Positions 13,428 through 25,223 are shown, counted from the first letter of the stretch. The stretch is 64,000 nt of DNA from Rhyacophila brunnea (GCA_022495005.1 JAGYXB010001569.1:806001-870000); one strand, 5' to 3'. Program-made: numbers and translations. The notes: generated from the sequence alone by a model not told the origin.

Positions 13428-13679
13428 ATAATGGTAATTCATTAATCAATTTTAACGAAATATTCGATCGAAAATCTTGATTTACTGCGAATAGTAAGAG
13501 AACAGTAACTTTACTGGCTGTTCAGTGGCGCGGCCTTACTATAGTCGGCCTTGTGGTAAATCCAAGCCTGATAGTCTCTAATGTCAGAGAATATATGAAA
13601 TTATTTTTGAAAGTCAATCATCCGCTTGCCCTTTTCAGTATTGACAAAAATACTATATGTTTTTAAATGCCAACGATGT

Positions 13680-13840
13680 TTTTATCCCCCCTTTCTTGGA
13701 GCGACGTTCGCCGCCCGCTGCGCGTGTTGTGGTCCACGGGACGCCAATCAGCGCCGGTCTTGTGCGTCGCGGCGCTGAATGACGCGCGGAGGAGCCCGGG
13801 CTCGAATCCCCGCCGGGAAAATGGACCACTTTCCGCCTGC
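13680..13840 (+). repeat. GC-rich tRNA-like repeat
   Basis: Ends with GGAGCCCGGGCTCGAATCCC, a B box, and CGCCGGGAAAATGGACC, after a GC-rich stretch with GCGCTGAATGACGCGCGG. Probably a SINE head. Confidence 0.45.
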
Positions 13841-14033
13841 GCGTTCATTTATTTGATTCCGGCGATTATTCGCTTGTTGGAATTCATCGTAATTTGAATG
13901 AACTTAGATTTGACTGATTTGAAATTACGTATGGAAGATTTTTTTTCTATTGATGATGTAATTCGGTTATATTGCCTGGTTATGAAAGTATATTTGATAA
14001 TCGGCGAATGCATTGCACATATAATATGTAGTC

Positions 14034-14581
14034 CAGTGGCGAAGGGTGGAGGTAGGCTGTTAAAATCCGCCATAAATGGTGCACATTAAACTTTGTCAGT
14101 CATATGTATTTGTTTTCATTGAACTTAAACGACAATTTAGGTACGGATGGTTTTGGTTAGTTTTTAAAATTTAATGAAACCAAGCCATAATAGATTATAG
14201 TCAAAAAATACTCATCTATCTATAAAATATCTAAAATTCTGCAATTAAATCATACATTACTTTGAATATTTTATAGATAGAATAATATTTTTTATCTATT
14301 ATATAGTTTGGTTTAGACAAGGTTTAATGAATTAAAAAAATGAACCAACAATAAGTGGGTAATATGTATTCTTAATCCGATGAAAAAGTGTGCACAATTT
14401 TGTCGTATCGACCAAAATATACCAAAACTATTATGGTTTGGTTTAGGCAGGGTTAAATTGATTTTTACAAACTAACCGATACCATCTGTAAAGTGTAGTA
14501 TTATTTCAATAAAAACATATACCTACGTATGACTAACAAAGTTTAATGTGCACTTTTTACTACCGCCACCCTTCGCTACTA
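14034..14581. mobile_element. hAT-type MITE, family CAGTGGCG, copy A
   Basis: Long imperfect terminal inverted repeats start CAGTGGCGAAGGGTGGAGG and end in CCACCCTTCGCTACT. The inner landmarks ACAAAGTTTAATGTGCAC and AACTATTATGGTTTGGTTTA are shared with the copies at 22653 and 56162. Target duplication degenerate here. Confidence 0.75.
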
Positions 14582-16326
14582 ACATGTACTAATATTATAT
14601 GTATATTATGTTTGAACAGTTCCGTAAATGTAGGCTGGGGGTGAAAGAATCCAATAATCACTAAGAGTTTTGCGGAATTACAATATGTATGAATATTAAT
14701 TGATATGCAGACGGCATACGGTGCTGGCTTGTTAATCGACAGGAACCATCACCTCCTCTCACTCATCGTTGGCTTTCTTTTTGTATAATGCCGTCGCTGG
14801 CTGATGTCCGTGTGACCTTTCTCGGAAACGGCTCACTGGCAGGCATTCAGCTAAATGTATTTATTTTACAATCTTACAGTTTTTCCAATTTGGATAGAAA
14901 CATAACATACCTCCAACTAATTTCTAAATCTTAATATTATTACATATTCAATTTAAACTAGCTCTCAGTTATAATATTACTCATAGTTGGTTCCGTCCTA
15001 ATCCCGAATATAGTGGATCCTAGATCCTTCAAATACAACCTTTGCTTTCTGGGCGAGTGCTTTATTATTTCAGCTATATTCCGCGTTATGTAGCCGTAAG
15101 AATTTATCCGCAGTGAAGGCACGTGGCTCGTTAGTTTTAATGTTTTCTGTTCTCATAATTATTACTGTCGTCATCTATTGTATTTTTATAATATGTGGCG
15201 CGGTGGTCAAAAACTGTATATTGAATAGGTATAATACGCCTTATAGCGTCTGCACACGTGCATGGATTTACTGGCAGCAATAGTGTGTATATTAAACTAT
15301 CGTGACAATAACTGTTTACACGTAAAAGTGCTGACTGTCTCTCCAATCTCATTCTTCAAGAGTAAGCGAGACGCGATGTTGTCATTTTACGGTAGATACT
15401 ATTTGACAGGCCGTAAAAATCGATTTACCTCAAAATGAGTCTCCGGGGTGTAGTTCGTTTTTCTGCCGGCAGGTTCGCCACTATCGTTCTACTGCGCAGG
15501 CGCAGATCGAAGTGTAGCGCAGTGTCACATGAAAATTATTCAGAAGCTTCCGAACATTTTGATTCATGCATGCAATCTTGCAACTGCAGGATAATATTTT
15601 TTACCCGATGCGGGTAGAAGAATAGTTTTCAATAAGGCACATTTCTCAGCCGGCACAATTTTCATTTGACTAGCATCAAGTAAAGTAGTTTGCGTGCCAA
15701 CGTCCTAAAAGAAACCTCGATAGTAAATGCATCTAGAAAAAAAAACTGCAGGATAATACATGTTTACCATGGCCAACAGGGTTCTAAGCCTAGAGAGAGG
15801 CCCGTGCTCAGGGCGGGGCCGGCGTGGCGGGTCCACAAGATATATTAGATAAACACACATCTTAAATTTACTCTAATAGTAAAAAAAGTCACCTGCGGCG
15901 GTATTTTGCATCGGGGTTATTACCTTTTTAAGATATATGGTTGATGTGTTGATATTCGACAACTCCATAATTCGATATGTTCGCTAAAAATACACTGAAT
16001 TTTATTTGACCTCGAGCACTATTTGGAAAACGCCAATATAGAGCGTCAGATTGCCTTTAATTTAACCATAGCGAATAGGTAGGGGGGCCTGCCAAAAATC
16101 CTGGTCTGGGGACCCGCGTCAGGATGTAGAGGCCATGATGTTTACACGTACATTTTCTTGTTATCGCCGCGATAATTATGTACTGTCAGCAGCAAATCCA
16201 TGCACGTTTAAACGGGGTATTATATTATAATAAATATATTTTGAATAATTCAGGGGTTGAGACCATAACCGGCATAAATGCGCTGATTACCATTTTGAGT
16301 AAATATAAATTGTAGTAGATATACAC
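14582..16326. other. Non-coding, one NRF-1-type site
   Basis: A CpG-richer patch around 15435-15535 and a GC-rich scrap at about 15790-15835. No gene seen. Confidence 0.45.
15493..15504. promoter_or_regulatory. Perfect NRF-1-type palindrome TGCGCAGGCGCA
   Basis: An exact match to the NRF-1 (insect erect wing) consensus in a small CpG-richer patch (about 15435-15535). Suggests a promoter, but no adjoining transcript is visible. Confidence 0.35.
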
Positions 16327-16544
16327 TCACGATGGCCGCGTGGCTTAAGCGCCTGCCTATAGTGTCGATGGTCCCAGGTTCGAATCCTGGGTCTGGCAAG
16401 TACACATATAATAAGTTGAGCTAATAGGTTGAGCAAGTGGCTGACATCCATTTCTCGTAAAAATAAAATCTGTTAATACAAACCTCCAATCTGTGGAGGC
16501 CCATACGATCCTATTAGGATCGGACATGGTCGAAAGAAAAAAAA
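16327..16544 (+). repeat. SINE family B, copy 2
   Basis: CACGATGGCCGCGTGGCTTA, B box GGTTCGAATCCTGGGTCTGG, shared core and CCTCCAATCTGTGGAGG end. The head looks like a tRNA but is not followed by a valid tRNA fold. Confidence 0.85.
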
Positions 16545-17377
16545 GGTATAAATAATTATTCCATATAGATTTCATTCCATGCTTGAAAAGTTCTGCGAAT
16601 GAGATATGTATCTATAAGTACACAATCTCACAATAAAATCAATGGCAAAGAATGCGACATTATAATTTGAATATTTATGACTATTAAATTAAATCTATTT
16701 CTTCTTATACAGGATTTTAGGTGCAGTTTTTAGGTGCAGGTACTCAATGTAAAATTTATAATTGGCTCATATATCTATTATGTATTTCGTACTTATCATT
16801 TGACTTTCACTATCTATCTATATCTACTGGGAATTTGTTTTGCGCGTCGTTTAACCAGCATTGTGATTCGTCACCAATTCATTCAGAATTCGGTAGATTT
16901 AACGTTAAAGTGGATTTGTTATATTGTTACCAAGTTCCGTTTGGTGGACGTGAGCCAATTTTAGCGGGAAACGTCCGCCATCTTTTATTTTTAAACACGG
17001 AAACCGAAACAAATCGACGGCGCGCTATTTCCGCTGGAGCGCTATTTTCGTGAAATAACATTAAGTGATCAACTAAAGACTGTAGTCGTCATTTAATAGG
17101 TTTAACATAATAATAGTATTCTTAGACAATTATTATCATGGTTTGTCTACATGCGTAATTGCATTTATATTAGTTATTTCTTAGTAGTCCAGCGGGAAAA
17201 TATTTTTGCACTTTTGTATGAAAGCATGAACTTTGGCATTTTGTAAGATATTGAACCATTTTAAAATCTATTTAGGAACCCTTAAATTCCAAGATGGCGG
17301 CCAATTCTATAATAAACTTGCATACATAATTTTAAAACACTTCTGAGAAATATTACTATATAACCATTGAGAGTTTT

Positions 17378-17470
17378 TTTTTTTAAATACGACACCCAGC
17401 AGGATTCGAACCTGCGTCTCGGGATTCGCGCCCACGTGCTTTGACCGCTATTCTATAGGCATCTTATCTA
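17378..17470 (-). repeat. tRNA-like SINE head, family C
   Basis: ATACGACACCCAGCAGGATT then TCGAACCTGCGTCTCGGGAT, a B box complement, adjoining a T run. Related heads at 19705-19800 and 57776-58000 share TACGACACCC or its complement. Confidence 0.6.
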
Positions 17471-17884
17471 ATTGCGACGAATTTGAACTAATGGTTCTTG
17501 CAATACTCTGAAGCGCTTTATAAATTGCGTTACTTTTGTAATTGCCTTTTGTATTTTAAATCAAAATTTACAGATTATAAATAAATAAATAAAAATAATG
17601 TTACATTCTTTTTATTCATTCTTTTTACTCATAATTTTTTATTCAAACTAATAAGTTTGAATAAAAAATAGTTAATAAGTTTGCATCTGAAATGATTGGC
17701 AGTTTCGATATTATGATATATATTTTATCGTATGTTGTTGCATAGATACTAATTTGTAGTTAAACTCTACATTTTGCAATTTGGAAGCCCATAAAATACC
17801 AAGATGTCAGCCATAAATCATGTTTTAAACTTGTATTATTCCATTTGTATCCCCCTCCATGATTTACCAATTATTACATGTTAT

Positions 17885-18060
17885 GCTTCTTCTTCTCTGT
17901 GGAAAGACGTTCATTAACAACAAAAATTAACGATAAGTCGACGTTGGTCACTTGCTCAATTTATTCGTGCCTTGGTTCCAAGCAGACGCGTGATTCGAAT
18001 CCTCGTTCCACGAGTTCGAAAACGGAGACTATACCATTCGCCCATCGTGGCCGCCGCGTG
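17885..18060 (-). repeat. Diverged tRNA-derived SINE related to family B
   Basis: GTCACTTGCTCAATTTATTC matches the family B core on the - strand, followed by B box complement GATTCGAATCCTCG and CGCCCATCGTGGCCGCCGCG at the head end. Confidence 0.55.
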
Positions 18061-18215
18061 TACCTACCTATATCAATGGCGGCGTCCATTGACTTCTGTG
18101 GTTTGAACATGTCAGTTCAATTTAACCCTTGAAACACATTTGACAGACGTCGCCTGGACCGCGGAGCTCAGATCGTATGCACCTTTTAAATCTAAAAAGC
18201 GATGCGCGCGCAGGA

Positions 18216-18230
18216 TGACGTCACTTCCGG
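18216..18230. promoter_or_regulatory. Composite CRE/ETS site TGACGTCACTTCCGG
   Basis: A full CRE palindrome TGACGTCA directly followed by CTTCCGG, an ETS core, in a CpG-rich patch (18130-18260). This arrangement is common in housekeeping promoters. It is about 7.6 kb before the talin ATG and could mark a talin promoter. Confidence 0.35.
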
Positions 18231-18842
18231 CTCAGAGCTTCCGATTGCGCGCCACCGTTTCGAAAATTGTTTCCTTCTTTTTCTCTCCAGCTGAAAGAGA
18301 ATTCTACTGTTTTTAGTACCTTTGGATACATGGCAACAAACCCGAGCCGTGTTCCACTTTCTTTGATATTCTATTATGATTGTATCTGTCTCAGTATGAC
18401 TATTAATATAATATAATATAAAATATGAATACCCGGGTATTCGTTAATGTTCAGACCCTTTACTACCCACTGATGTTTACAAGACATCTGCATGGCGGCA
18501 ATGCTGTGTTTCAGCTGGTTGCCAATCTGGCGACGCAAGGTCCTTTCCTTCACTTTGACGCTCCACATATCGACGCTCTATTTGATTAGGTATTATTATT
18601 CTTATTTTTTAACACTTCACCAGGCCATGAGGCCCAGTAGTGTAGTCAGTAATATAAGTGAAACGATCACAAACGGTTGCATGTAAATTGTGCGTAAAAC
18701 ATTTCACCGTGGCACAGTTCGCCGTGAGCTTTTTCTATCGGAAAGAGATGACCGTGTACTGTACGGTTTTCAATTTTATTAGATTCAATATGAACATTAA
18801 TTCAATTTTCTTAGCTGATTTCATGAATTCAAGAATGAAAAC

Positions 18843-18898
18843 CTAACATAACCTAACAAATAATCCAGTACAAATATCGGCTATTTTCGAAATTTGTT
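18843..18898 (+). repeat. Half copy of the TTAGG-core palindromic element
   Basis: CCTAACATAACCTAACAAAT, AATCCAGT and TATCGGCTATTTTC correspond to the right arm and array edge of the palindrome at 47187-47420. Confidence 0.6.
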
Positions 18899-19065
18899 TG
18901 CTGCTAGCTTCCTCTTAAGTGTAAACTTTATTTAGACATGAATTGTATGTCAGTATTATTATATGCCCCAATGAGGTTGCTTAATATACGACCATATAAT
19001 ATTTCCGATACAACATTTTACGGTGAAGTGTGGTACGGCGAACTGCATACGTACATGTTTCCGGA

Positions 19066-19175
19066 CACGATCACAAACACCCAGGATTTGAGAAAATCAC
19101 TTAAATCCATTGTGACCACAAGGAATCGAACCCGGAAATCCCATATGAAAGGCCAGTGCCTTACGCACTGACTAC
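19066..19175 (-). repeat. Diverged SINE family A copy
   Basis: ATCACAAACACCCAGGATTT, GAGAAAATCAC and GGAATCGAACCCGGAAAT follow the order of family A (body, then B box on the - strand), with many changes. Confidence 0.6.
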
Positions 19176-19511
19176 GAGTGTTTCTTCTGCTTCGCCTTCC
19201 CTTGAGGCTACTCAACATCACCAGTCTCCAGATTACCATAAAAAGTGCAGAATGCGTCTCAGACATTCTTCTATGGGTAATTGACTGGTTCGTCCTATAC
19301 TCTGTCTAAGAAATACGAAGCATTCGCCACATTTTGAAGGCATCAATTGCCTTTCACTCCCTTGCCATCAGGGTCCATGACTTGACACCGTGTAAAAATA
19401 TGGAGAAAACTAATGTTTGCCCATGCATAATTTTCGTGGCAATTTAAATTCTTCGATCCTATCGTACGTAGTGGTAAGACGTGTCGTCGCATTTGTCGCA
19501 AACACTGTAAT
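19176..19511. other. LINE-like debris upstream of talin
   Basis: GC-richer sequence with CTTCCCTTGAGGCTACTCAA and GGTCCATGACTTGACACCGT resembles reverse-strand LINE coding sequence, but I cannot read a clear motif. Confidence 0.3.
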
Positions 19512-20144
19512 CAAGGCCGACTATTTTCAGGTCGTGGCACTGAATTGCAAATTACGATGGTAGTGCTAGTTATTACATAATTTTTGAACCTGTTCTCAAC
19601 AAATGAATATTTTCAATTGCTCATTTCGTTGAAAATTATTACCATTTATTTCAAAAATTTGAAAACATCTCATGCATATAATATACACACTTGAAAATCG
19701 TTTTGTAGAAAAAAAATACGACACCCGACGGGACTTCAACCTGTATCTGCTGGATTCGCGCCAGTATGTTTTACTAATTAAACTACGGGCGCTTAGATAA
19801 TTACAACGATTTTAACTAGTAGTTGTTACATGAAATGCTTATCGAATTGCTTCATGGGTTACCGCCGGGTGTCGTATTTTTTTTATTCTACAAAACAATT
19901 TTTTCTAGTGTGTATATGCATGAGATGTTTTCAAATTATGTATATTCAGTATTATAGAATGTTACATTCTGAAATCTTGTGTCTTATTCGTTGATTAAAA
20001 GAAATGGTTTATTAAAATTTATTTCAATATTCAACAATCATCATAGTTTACCATATTGCATTCGAAGTATTAGCAATAACTAGGAATATCGTCGATGTTT
20101 ACAGTTTCATGTCACGGGCCGACTATTTATAGTGAGCCTTGATT
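19512..20144. repeat. Inverted-repeat element CAAGGCCGACTAT, with inner foldback
   Basis: Outer ends CAAGGCCGACTATTTTCAGG and the complement of GTGAGCCTTG with an inner GGGCCGACTATTTATA. Inner arms 19657-19732 and 19862-19937 are near-perfect reverse complements (ATGCATATA, TACGACACCC). Related ends occur at 13072, 13525 and 60255-60300. Confidence 0.6.
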
Positions 20145-20439
20145 GCGATTGCGCATTACGTAGGGTTGAATTCGTGTTTGTATTTTTTTTATTCAGTTTG
20201 CGGTGCCTCTTCGACTTACTCGCGGCACGCTTTTTGAGTACCACTGTGATGTGAAGTTAAAAAAAATATTCCTTGACTTTCAATAACTGGAAAAATTCTG
20301 TAGATATTGACGATACAGTCAGGAATTGTTCTTAGGTGGTTGGTGCTCTGTCTTCTTCCTTTACGCCAGAATCCATAGACAATGAAGGTTTCGCCTCCTA
20401 CGTGAAACAATAGGCCCTAACGGCATTTAGTGGCAGACG

Positions 20440-20760
20440 CGTTAGGTATTCCAGTCGTTCGGCAAATGTTAATACAATTCTGCAGTGCACCCCCCGCCGG
20501 TCGCGCCACTGTCCGCAGCTATGCGAAATTGTTCAGTTTTATATGCGAGATAAATTCCGCCGACGCATTCTGACCGGGCGAAACGGCGCAGTGCGGTGCC
20601 GGTTTTTATAGTTAGGGGGCGCGCGGGGGGTCTGAGAATTTTAATCGCGTATGCAAATCGACAAGACGTGATGTGACGAATTTTTGGACATTATTAACGC
20701 CACTGAAGGAAGAAGGGTTGCTTTTGCCGAATTGGGAGGGTTCGAGAGGGGAGGCTTTGC
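20440..20760. promoter_or_regulatory. GC-rich promoter-like patch upstream of talin
   Basis: Contains an initiator-like TTGTTCAGTTTTATA at about 20530, CGGTGCCGGTTTTTATAG (TATA-like) at about 20595 and GGGGGCGCGCGGGGGG. Lies 5 kb before the talin start exon in the same direction. No spliced exon can be proved from here. Confidence 0.3.
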
Positions 20761-21020
20761 ACTTGGATATTGGTCGAATGGAATTATTTGTCGTTATAAT
20801 ATGTGTCTTAAACATTTCCACCATGTTTACAATGATTGTCACTATAGTATGGTAGTTTTAACTGTGTTAATTAAAGGCATATTTAAAATGTGACCAAAAA
20901 TCACTTAAGCTCATGGTTGTACCTTCCTCGCCTTGTGGCATCTTCGTCTCATACTGCTCCTTCTCACAATATCTTCCATTTTAATCCAGTTTCCTCCCAT
21001 CTCTTTTGGTTAGGTTCTTC

Positions 21021-21190
21021 TTTGACTATGTCCGATCTAATAAGATTATATCGGCCTCCACAGAGTGGAGGTTTGTATTAACAGATTTTGTTTTTACGAG
21101 AAATTGATGTCAGCCACTTGCTCAACCTATTAGGTCCATACTCGGACTCTTACACAAATTGAAAATACAATATGTGTACTTGTCAGACCC
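21021..21190 (-). repeat. SINE family B, copy 4, 5'-truncated
   Basis: CCTCCACAGAGTGGAGG, CAGCCACTTGCTCAACCTAT and TATGTGTACTTGTCAGACCC are present, but the tRNA-like head is missing. Confidence 0.8.
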
Positions 21191-21229
21191 TTGATTAGGT
21201 TAGGTCAGGTTTAATATTTTATATACGTT

Positions 21230-21419
21230 AACGAAGGTGTCCCCTTGAAAACGGGTCTATATGCAAAAACTAAATTTTACAGGAGAGAGGAAAACACTTG
21301 GTAACATTTTTAAGTTATGAAATTCTTCTTATTTATTTATTTATTTAAGTGTGTTTCGTCTCCCCTGTAAAATTTCGATCGTTTCATATAGACCCCTTTT
21401 TCGAGGGTAGCCTTCGTTT
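21230..21419. mobile_element. MITE with AACGAAGG ends
   Basis: AACGAAGG...GGGTCTATATG at the left is mirrored by CATATAGACCCC...CCTTCGTT at the right. The inverted arms continue through AAATTTTACAGG. About 190 bp. Confidence 0.75.
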
Positions 21420-21877
21420 ATTCATATTTTTAAAATTCAAAAAGCAGATAAAATTATTTTTATATTTTATATGTGTCTCAAAGCTTTGCTTGTCACGTAC
21501 AAGGCTAGGTGAGGTTATGTTAGGTTAGGATTTCGATCCATTTGTCAATATGAGAAGTCTTCATCTGAAGTGTCTTTTTAATTAAACTGTAGTAGGACTT
21601 AGGATTTAGGACTACAGTATATTCTTATGCTAGTTTCTTGAGGAGCAATGCATGATCTCATATATGAATTCATTTACTTTCACAATTTGTTAACCATCGA
21701 TTTTGAAGAAGCTTCACTTGCAGGTATGTGTTTTGTTGTTTTTGGATTGGAATAATCCATTTAGTTATAATAATCTTTTCAATGTTGGGTGTCCTCCTCT
21801 ATTGGGACTACAATTTTGAAATCTGCAGTATTTTTTCTACAGTTTTTTGACGATTTCTTTCTTTCCGATTGTTTCAG

Positions 21878-21956
21878 TTGCCGTTTGAAGGAGAAGCACG
21901 ACTGCCTTAGGAAGCTGAAGTCCTTCCGCTTCGAGGGGTCCACCAGACCCTCTTGA
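21878..21956 (+). other. Exon-like segment ending in a stop (unassigned)
   Basis: Follows a good acceptor (TTCTTTCCGATTGTTTCAG ending 21877). In frame 2 it reads CRLKEKHDCLRKLKSFRFEG then STRPS and TGA, with GC-rich codons in AT-rich surroundings. Could be the last exon of an unseen upstream gene or a LINE scrap (LINE-like sequence follows at 22030). Confidence 0.2.
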
Positions 21957-22029
21957 CGACACCGGATTGTAATTCACAAGTGAGTGTCCAGATCTCCAGT
22001 CTTTAGTAGCTTCCTTTAGTCAGCGGATT

Positions 22030-22230
22030 CCTGGTCTGCGTTTTATTGCATTACTTGACATTGTCGTTTATACGGTGCATATGAGATAGGCAGAGCCGTC
22101 TTCCAATCTTGATTGAACTGCACTGTAATCCTCATTCAGACTGTCGAGCTTAGCATTGTAACTTATCTCCATATTGTTGCCGTCCCTGGCATAAAAGTCT
22201 CATCTTGGTTTCTCGTCCAAATATAGAGCC
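22030..22230 (-). repeat. LINE-like fragment upstream of talin
   Basis: The complement resembles 27740-28050 (bases for CTGCCTATCTCATATGCACC correspond to the RWLGHVH region). Degenerate. Confidence 0.35.
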
Positions 22231-22652
22231 CCTGGTTAAGACCGGATGTCGTGCAAAGCGGGTTGATTGGATGTTTGTATTGTTGCCATCCCTGATTGGT
22301 TAAATATGGCGGTGAATTTTCCTTTCAAAAATGAGTCATTTGATTTTTTTTAGTTCTTAGTGGAGCATAACTTGTACATTAGTAATATTAGATCACTGAC
22401 ATGATCTTGTTTGATATCGTTAGTCGGTTCATGAGAGATCCAAGGTAGATAGATGGATGGAACAATTGACTGTACAAACATGTATGTACAAAGGTACAAA
22501 CATCTGTTTACAGTTTTGTTTATCTGTTTGTCCATTGTGACTTCCAGTGCTGTGAATGCATTTTTCAGTGCCGATTCTGACAAAATTTATGATGATATCA
22601 TAAATGATATCAATATCATCGGGATATGCCGCCATCAGTTGCATAGGTTTAG

Positions 22653-23238
22653 CAGTGGCGAAGGGTGGAGGTAGGCTGTTAGGCTCCGCCATAAATAGTG
22701 CACACTAAACTTTGTCAGTCATACGTATTTGTTTTCCTTGAAATGTGACTACAATTTAGAGACGATGTTGGTTAGTTTTTGAAATTCAATTAAACCCTGC
22801 GAACCAAAACCATAATAGATAATAGGCAAAAAATACACATCTGTCTATAAATAATCTAAAATTATGCCATTAAATCAGACATCATTTTGGATATTTTATA
22901 GATAAAATAATATTTTTTATCTATCATAGTTTGGTTTGGGCAGGGCTTAATAAATTTAAAAAAATCACCAACTACATGTGTAATATGTATGTCTAATTCA
23001 ACGAAAACAAATAATTATTAATGAAAAGGTGTGCACAATTTTGTCGGGTCGCCAAAAGTATACCAAAACTATTATGGTTTGGTTTAGGCAGGGTTTAATT
23101 GGTTTTTAAAAACTAACCTATACCATCTGTAAATTGTAGTCTTAGTTCAATAAAAACAAATACGTATGACTACATAACAAAGTTTAATGTGCACTATTAT
23201 GTCGTACCTTGACAGCCTACCTCCACCATTCGCCACTG
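22653..23238. mobile_element. hAT-type MITE, family CAGTGGCG, copy B with perfect TSD
   Basis: 586 bp between CAGTGGCG and CGCCACTG. An exact 8-bp duplication AGGTTTAG sits at 22645-22652 and 23239-23246, the hAT target size. Homologous to copies A and C, no transposase. Confidence 0.88.
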
Positions 23239-23890
23239 AGGTTTAGTAAATATTCCACTGTGCTGGCATCGATATTTGCATCCCGAATCCTTATTTCTAG
23301 TGTAATATTTTATAGTAGGTAAACCGATCAGATTTCAATAGATTTAGCTCCTATCTTAAGCACTTATCAATTTGTGTACAAAGCATGTCCCAGGTTTCAA
23401 TTTAAAAACACACGTACCAATAATATATCATTCGTCTGCAAATGCATTGATACAATGACCAGTTGTATGAATATTATTAGTTAATGTCATTCTAATAAGA
23501 AAGAGTACTTGGGCGACGTATAGTGCCAAACGCCATTTATACTCAGCACAATATCTACCATGCTGTGTTTTTATATGGAAAAACATTTGACAGTTCAACT
23601 ATCTGATACATCACTTTAGTTATGAGATAAGTTCTAATAATATGTCCAATATATTTACTAGATGTAAAATCTACATATGTGTACTTATCTGATTTTGATG
23701 AAATTTTATGTGTCCTTAATTGCAACCATAAAAAAATGTTCATGTTTTATGACACATGTCAATATCATAGTAGTAGTAGGTTTATCGCTGCATTCATTAG
23801 AAGTGGAGCCCGAAACTTATGTCGATTTTCGTTATAATATGTTTGATTAAAAGTCAATTACCATGTTTCACCCTTAAGCAGAGCATACTA

Positions 23891-25192
23891 CGAGGGTGGG
23901 TCAATAATTCCTTAGAAAAAAGCATTAAAACAGTTTTTATTTTTGTATTTTTTTTTTATTTCTCAACATAATCTCCTTGGAGCTCAATACACTTGGTTAG
24001 ACGTTTCTCAATTTTTTTTAAACCGTCAGAAAAATAAGTTTTCGGAAGGTCCTCAAAATAAGCATTTGTCCGATCGATGACTTCTTCATTTGAAAAAAAA
24101 CGTTGTCCACTTAGCCATTTTTTTAAGTTTGGGAAAAGGAAAAAGTCACTGGGGGCTAAATCTGGCGAATACGGTGGGTGGTCGACCAATTCGAACTTCA
24201 ATTCTTCAATTTTAGCCATTGATCGTAAACATGTGTGAACACGGGCATTGTCCTGATGAAAGAGGATTTTTTTCCTGTTTAAATGAGGCCGTTTTTCTTC
24301 AATTTTGTTTTTTAGCTGGTCCAATAAAGATGCATAATAATCCCCTGTTATTGTTTTTCCTTTTTCCAAATAGTCAACGAAAATAATTTCACGTGCATCC
24401 CAAAATACAGTAGCATAACCTTACCAGCTGATTTTACGGTTTTCGCCTTCTTTGGACATGGTTTGCCTTCGCAATCCACTGCTTTGACTGTTCTTTCGTC
24501 TCGGGAGTATAGTGGTGTATCCATGTTTCATCTACAGTCACAAAGCGACGAAAAAATTCATCCGGATTGCGTTGCATGAGCGACAACAGGGCTTTAGAGG
24601 CCACCACCATATTGCGTTTATTGTCGACTGTGAGCAAACGCGGCACCCATCTTGCAGAAATATTTTTCATGCCCAATTTGTCATGTAAAATAGAAATGAC
24701 GCTACCTTTTGAGATCCCTGTAACCTCAATTATCTCACTCAACTTTAATCTTCGGTCACTTAACACCATATCGTGGATTTTATTGATCATTTCTGGTGTA
24801 GTCACCTCTACAGGACGTCCTGAGCGTGGTTCATCCTTTGTTGATGTACGACCACGTTTAAATTCATTTAACCAGTTATAAATAGTTGCAAGTGAAGGAG
24901 CAGATATGCCGTGAACTAAATCCAACTCATTTTTTATTTCCTTTGCTGTTAACCCTTTTATATTAAAATGTTTAATAACAGCTCTAAACTCAATTTTCTC
25001 CATTTTCCATTTTTCCATTTTCCACAAGCAAATTTTTTTTTTAAATGTACGAGAAACACACAACAACCCGACCAATCTGATTGAAACTTCGCAGCATACT
25101 GAATCGGTAGTGCCGCTGCATGAAAACAAACCGCTTACAGTACTAGTCGCGCCACCTGTCGGCTTTTCTAAGGACTTATTGACCCACCCTCG
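23891..25192 (-). mobile_element. mariner-family transposon, full length, inactive
   Basis: Ends are 25-base terminal inverted repeats beginning CGAGGGTGGGTCAATAA, matching at 24 of 25 positions. TA dinucleotides flank both ends (23889-23890, 25193-25194), the mariner target duplication. 1302 bp total. Lies in the 5' intron, 618 bases before the talin start exon, opposite in direction to talin. Carries a transposase reading on the - strand, broken by frameshifts. Confidence 0.93.
23956..25018 (-). pseudogene. mariner transposase (DD34D), frameshifted
   Basis: Reads from a Met at 25018 (or 25003) leftwards. An N-terminal helix-turn-helix region with NWLNEFKRGRTS and EPRSGRP is followed by the catalytic motifs VTVDETW, HQDNARVH and YSPDLAPSDFFLFP. 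Spacing between the second and third Asp is 34 residues, which is mariner. The frame is lost around 24434-24470 and again near 24410, where one base appears missing, so the protein is in two or more pieces (25018-24434 and 24369-23956). The start upstream of 25018 lies in the TIR and flank and is not real. Confidence 0.9.
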
Positions 25193-25223
25193 TATTATGT
25201 GCCTCCAAAGATTGGATGTTATC

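Noticed and set aside
16327..16400. tRNA gene (A and B boxes with a loop-like middle)
   Set aside because: Same head recurs with a conserved non-tRNA body and tail at several places, so it is a SINE. The same applies to 5450-5527, 13350-13427, 17392-17460 and 58850-58930.
20612..20855. Overlapping 60-76 codon frames on both strands in the GC-rich patch
   Set aside because: No splice context or domain. The patch is better treated as possible regulatory sequence.
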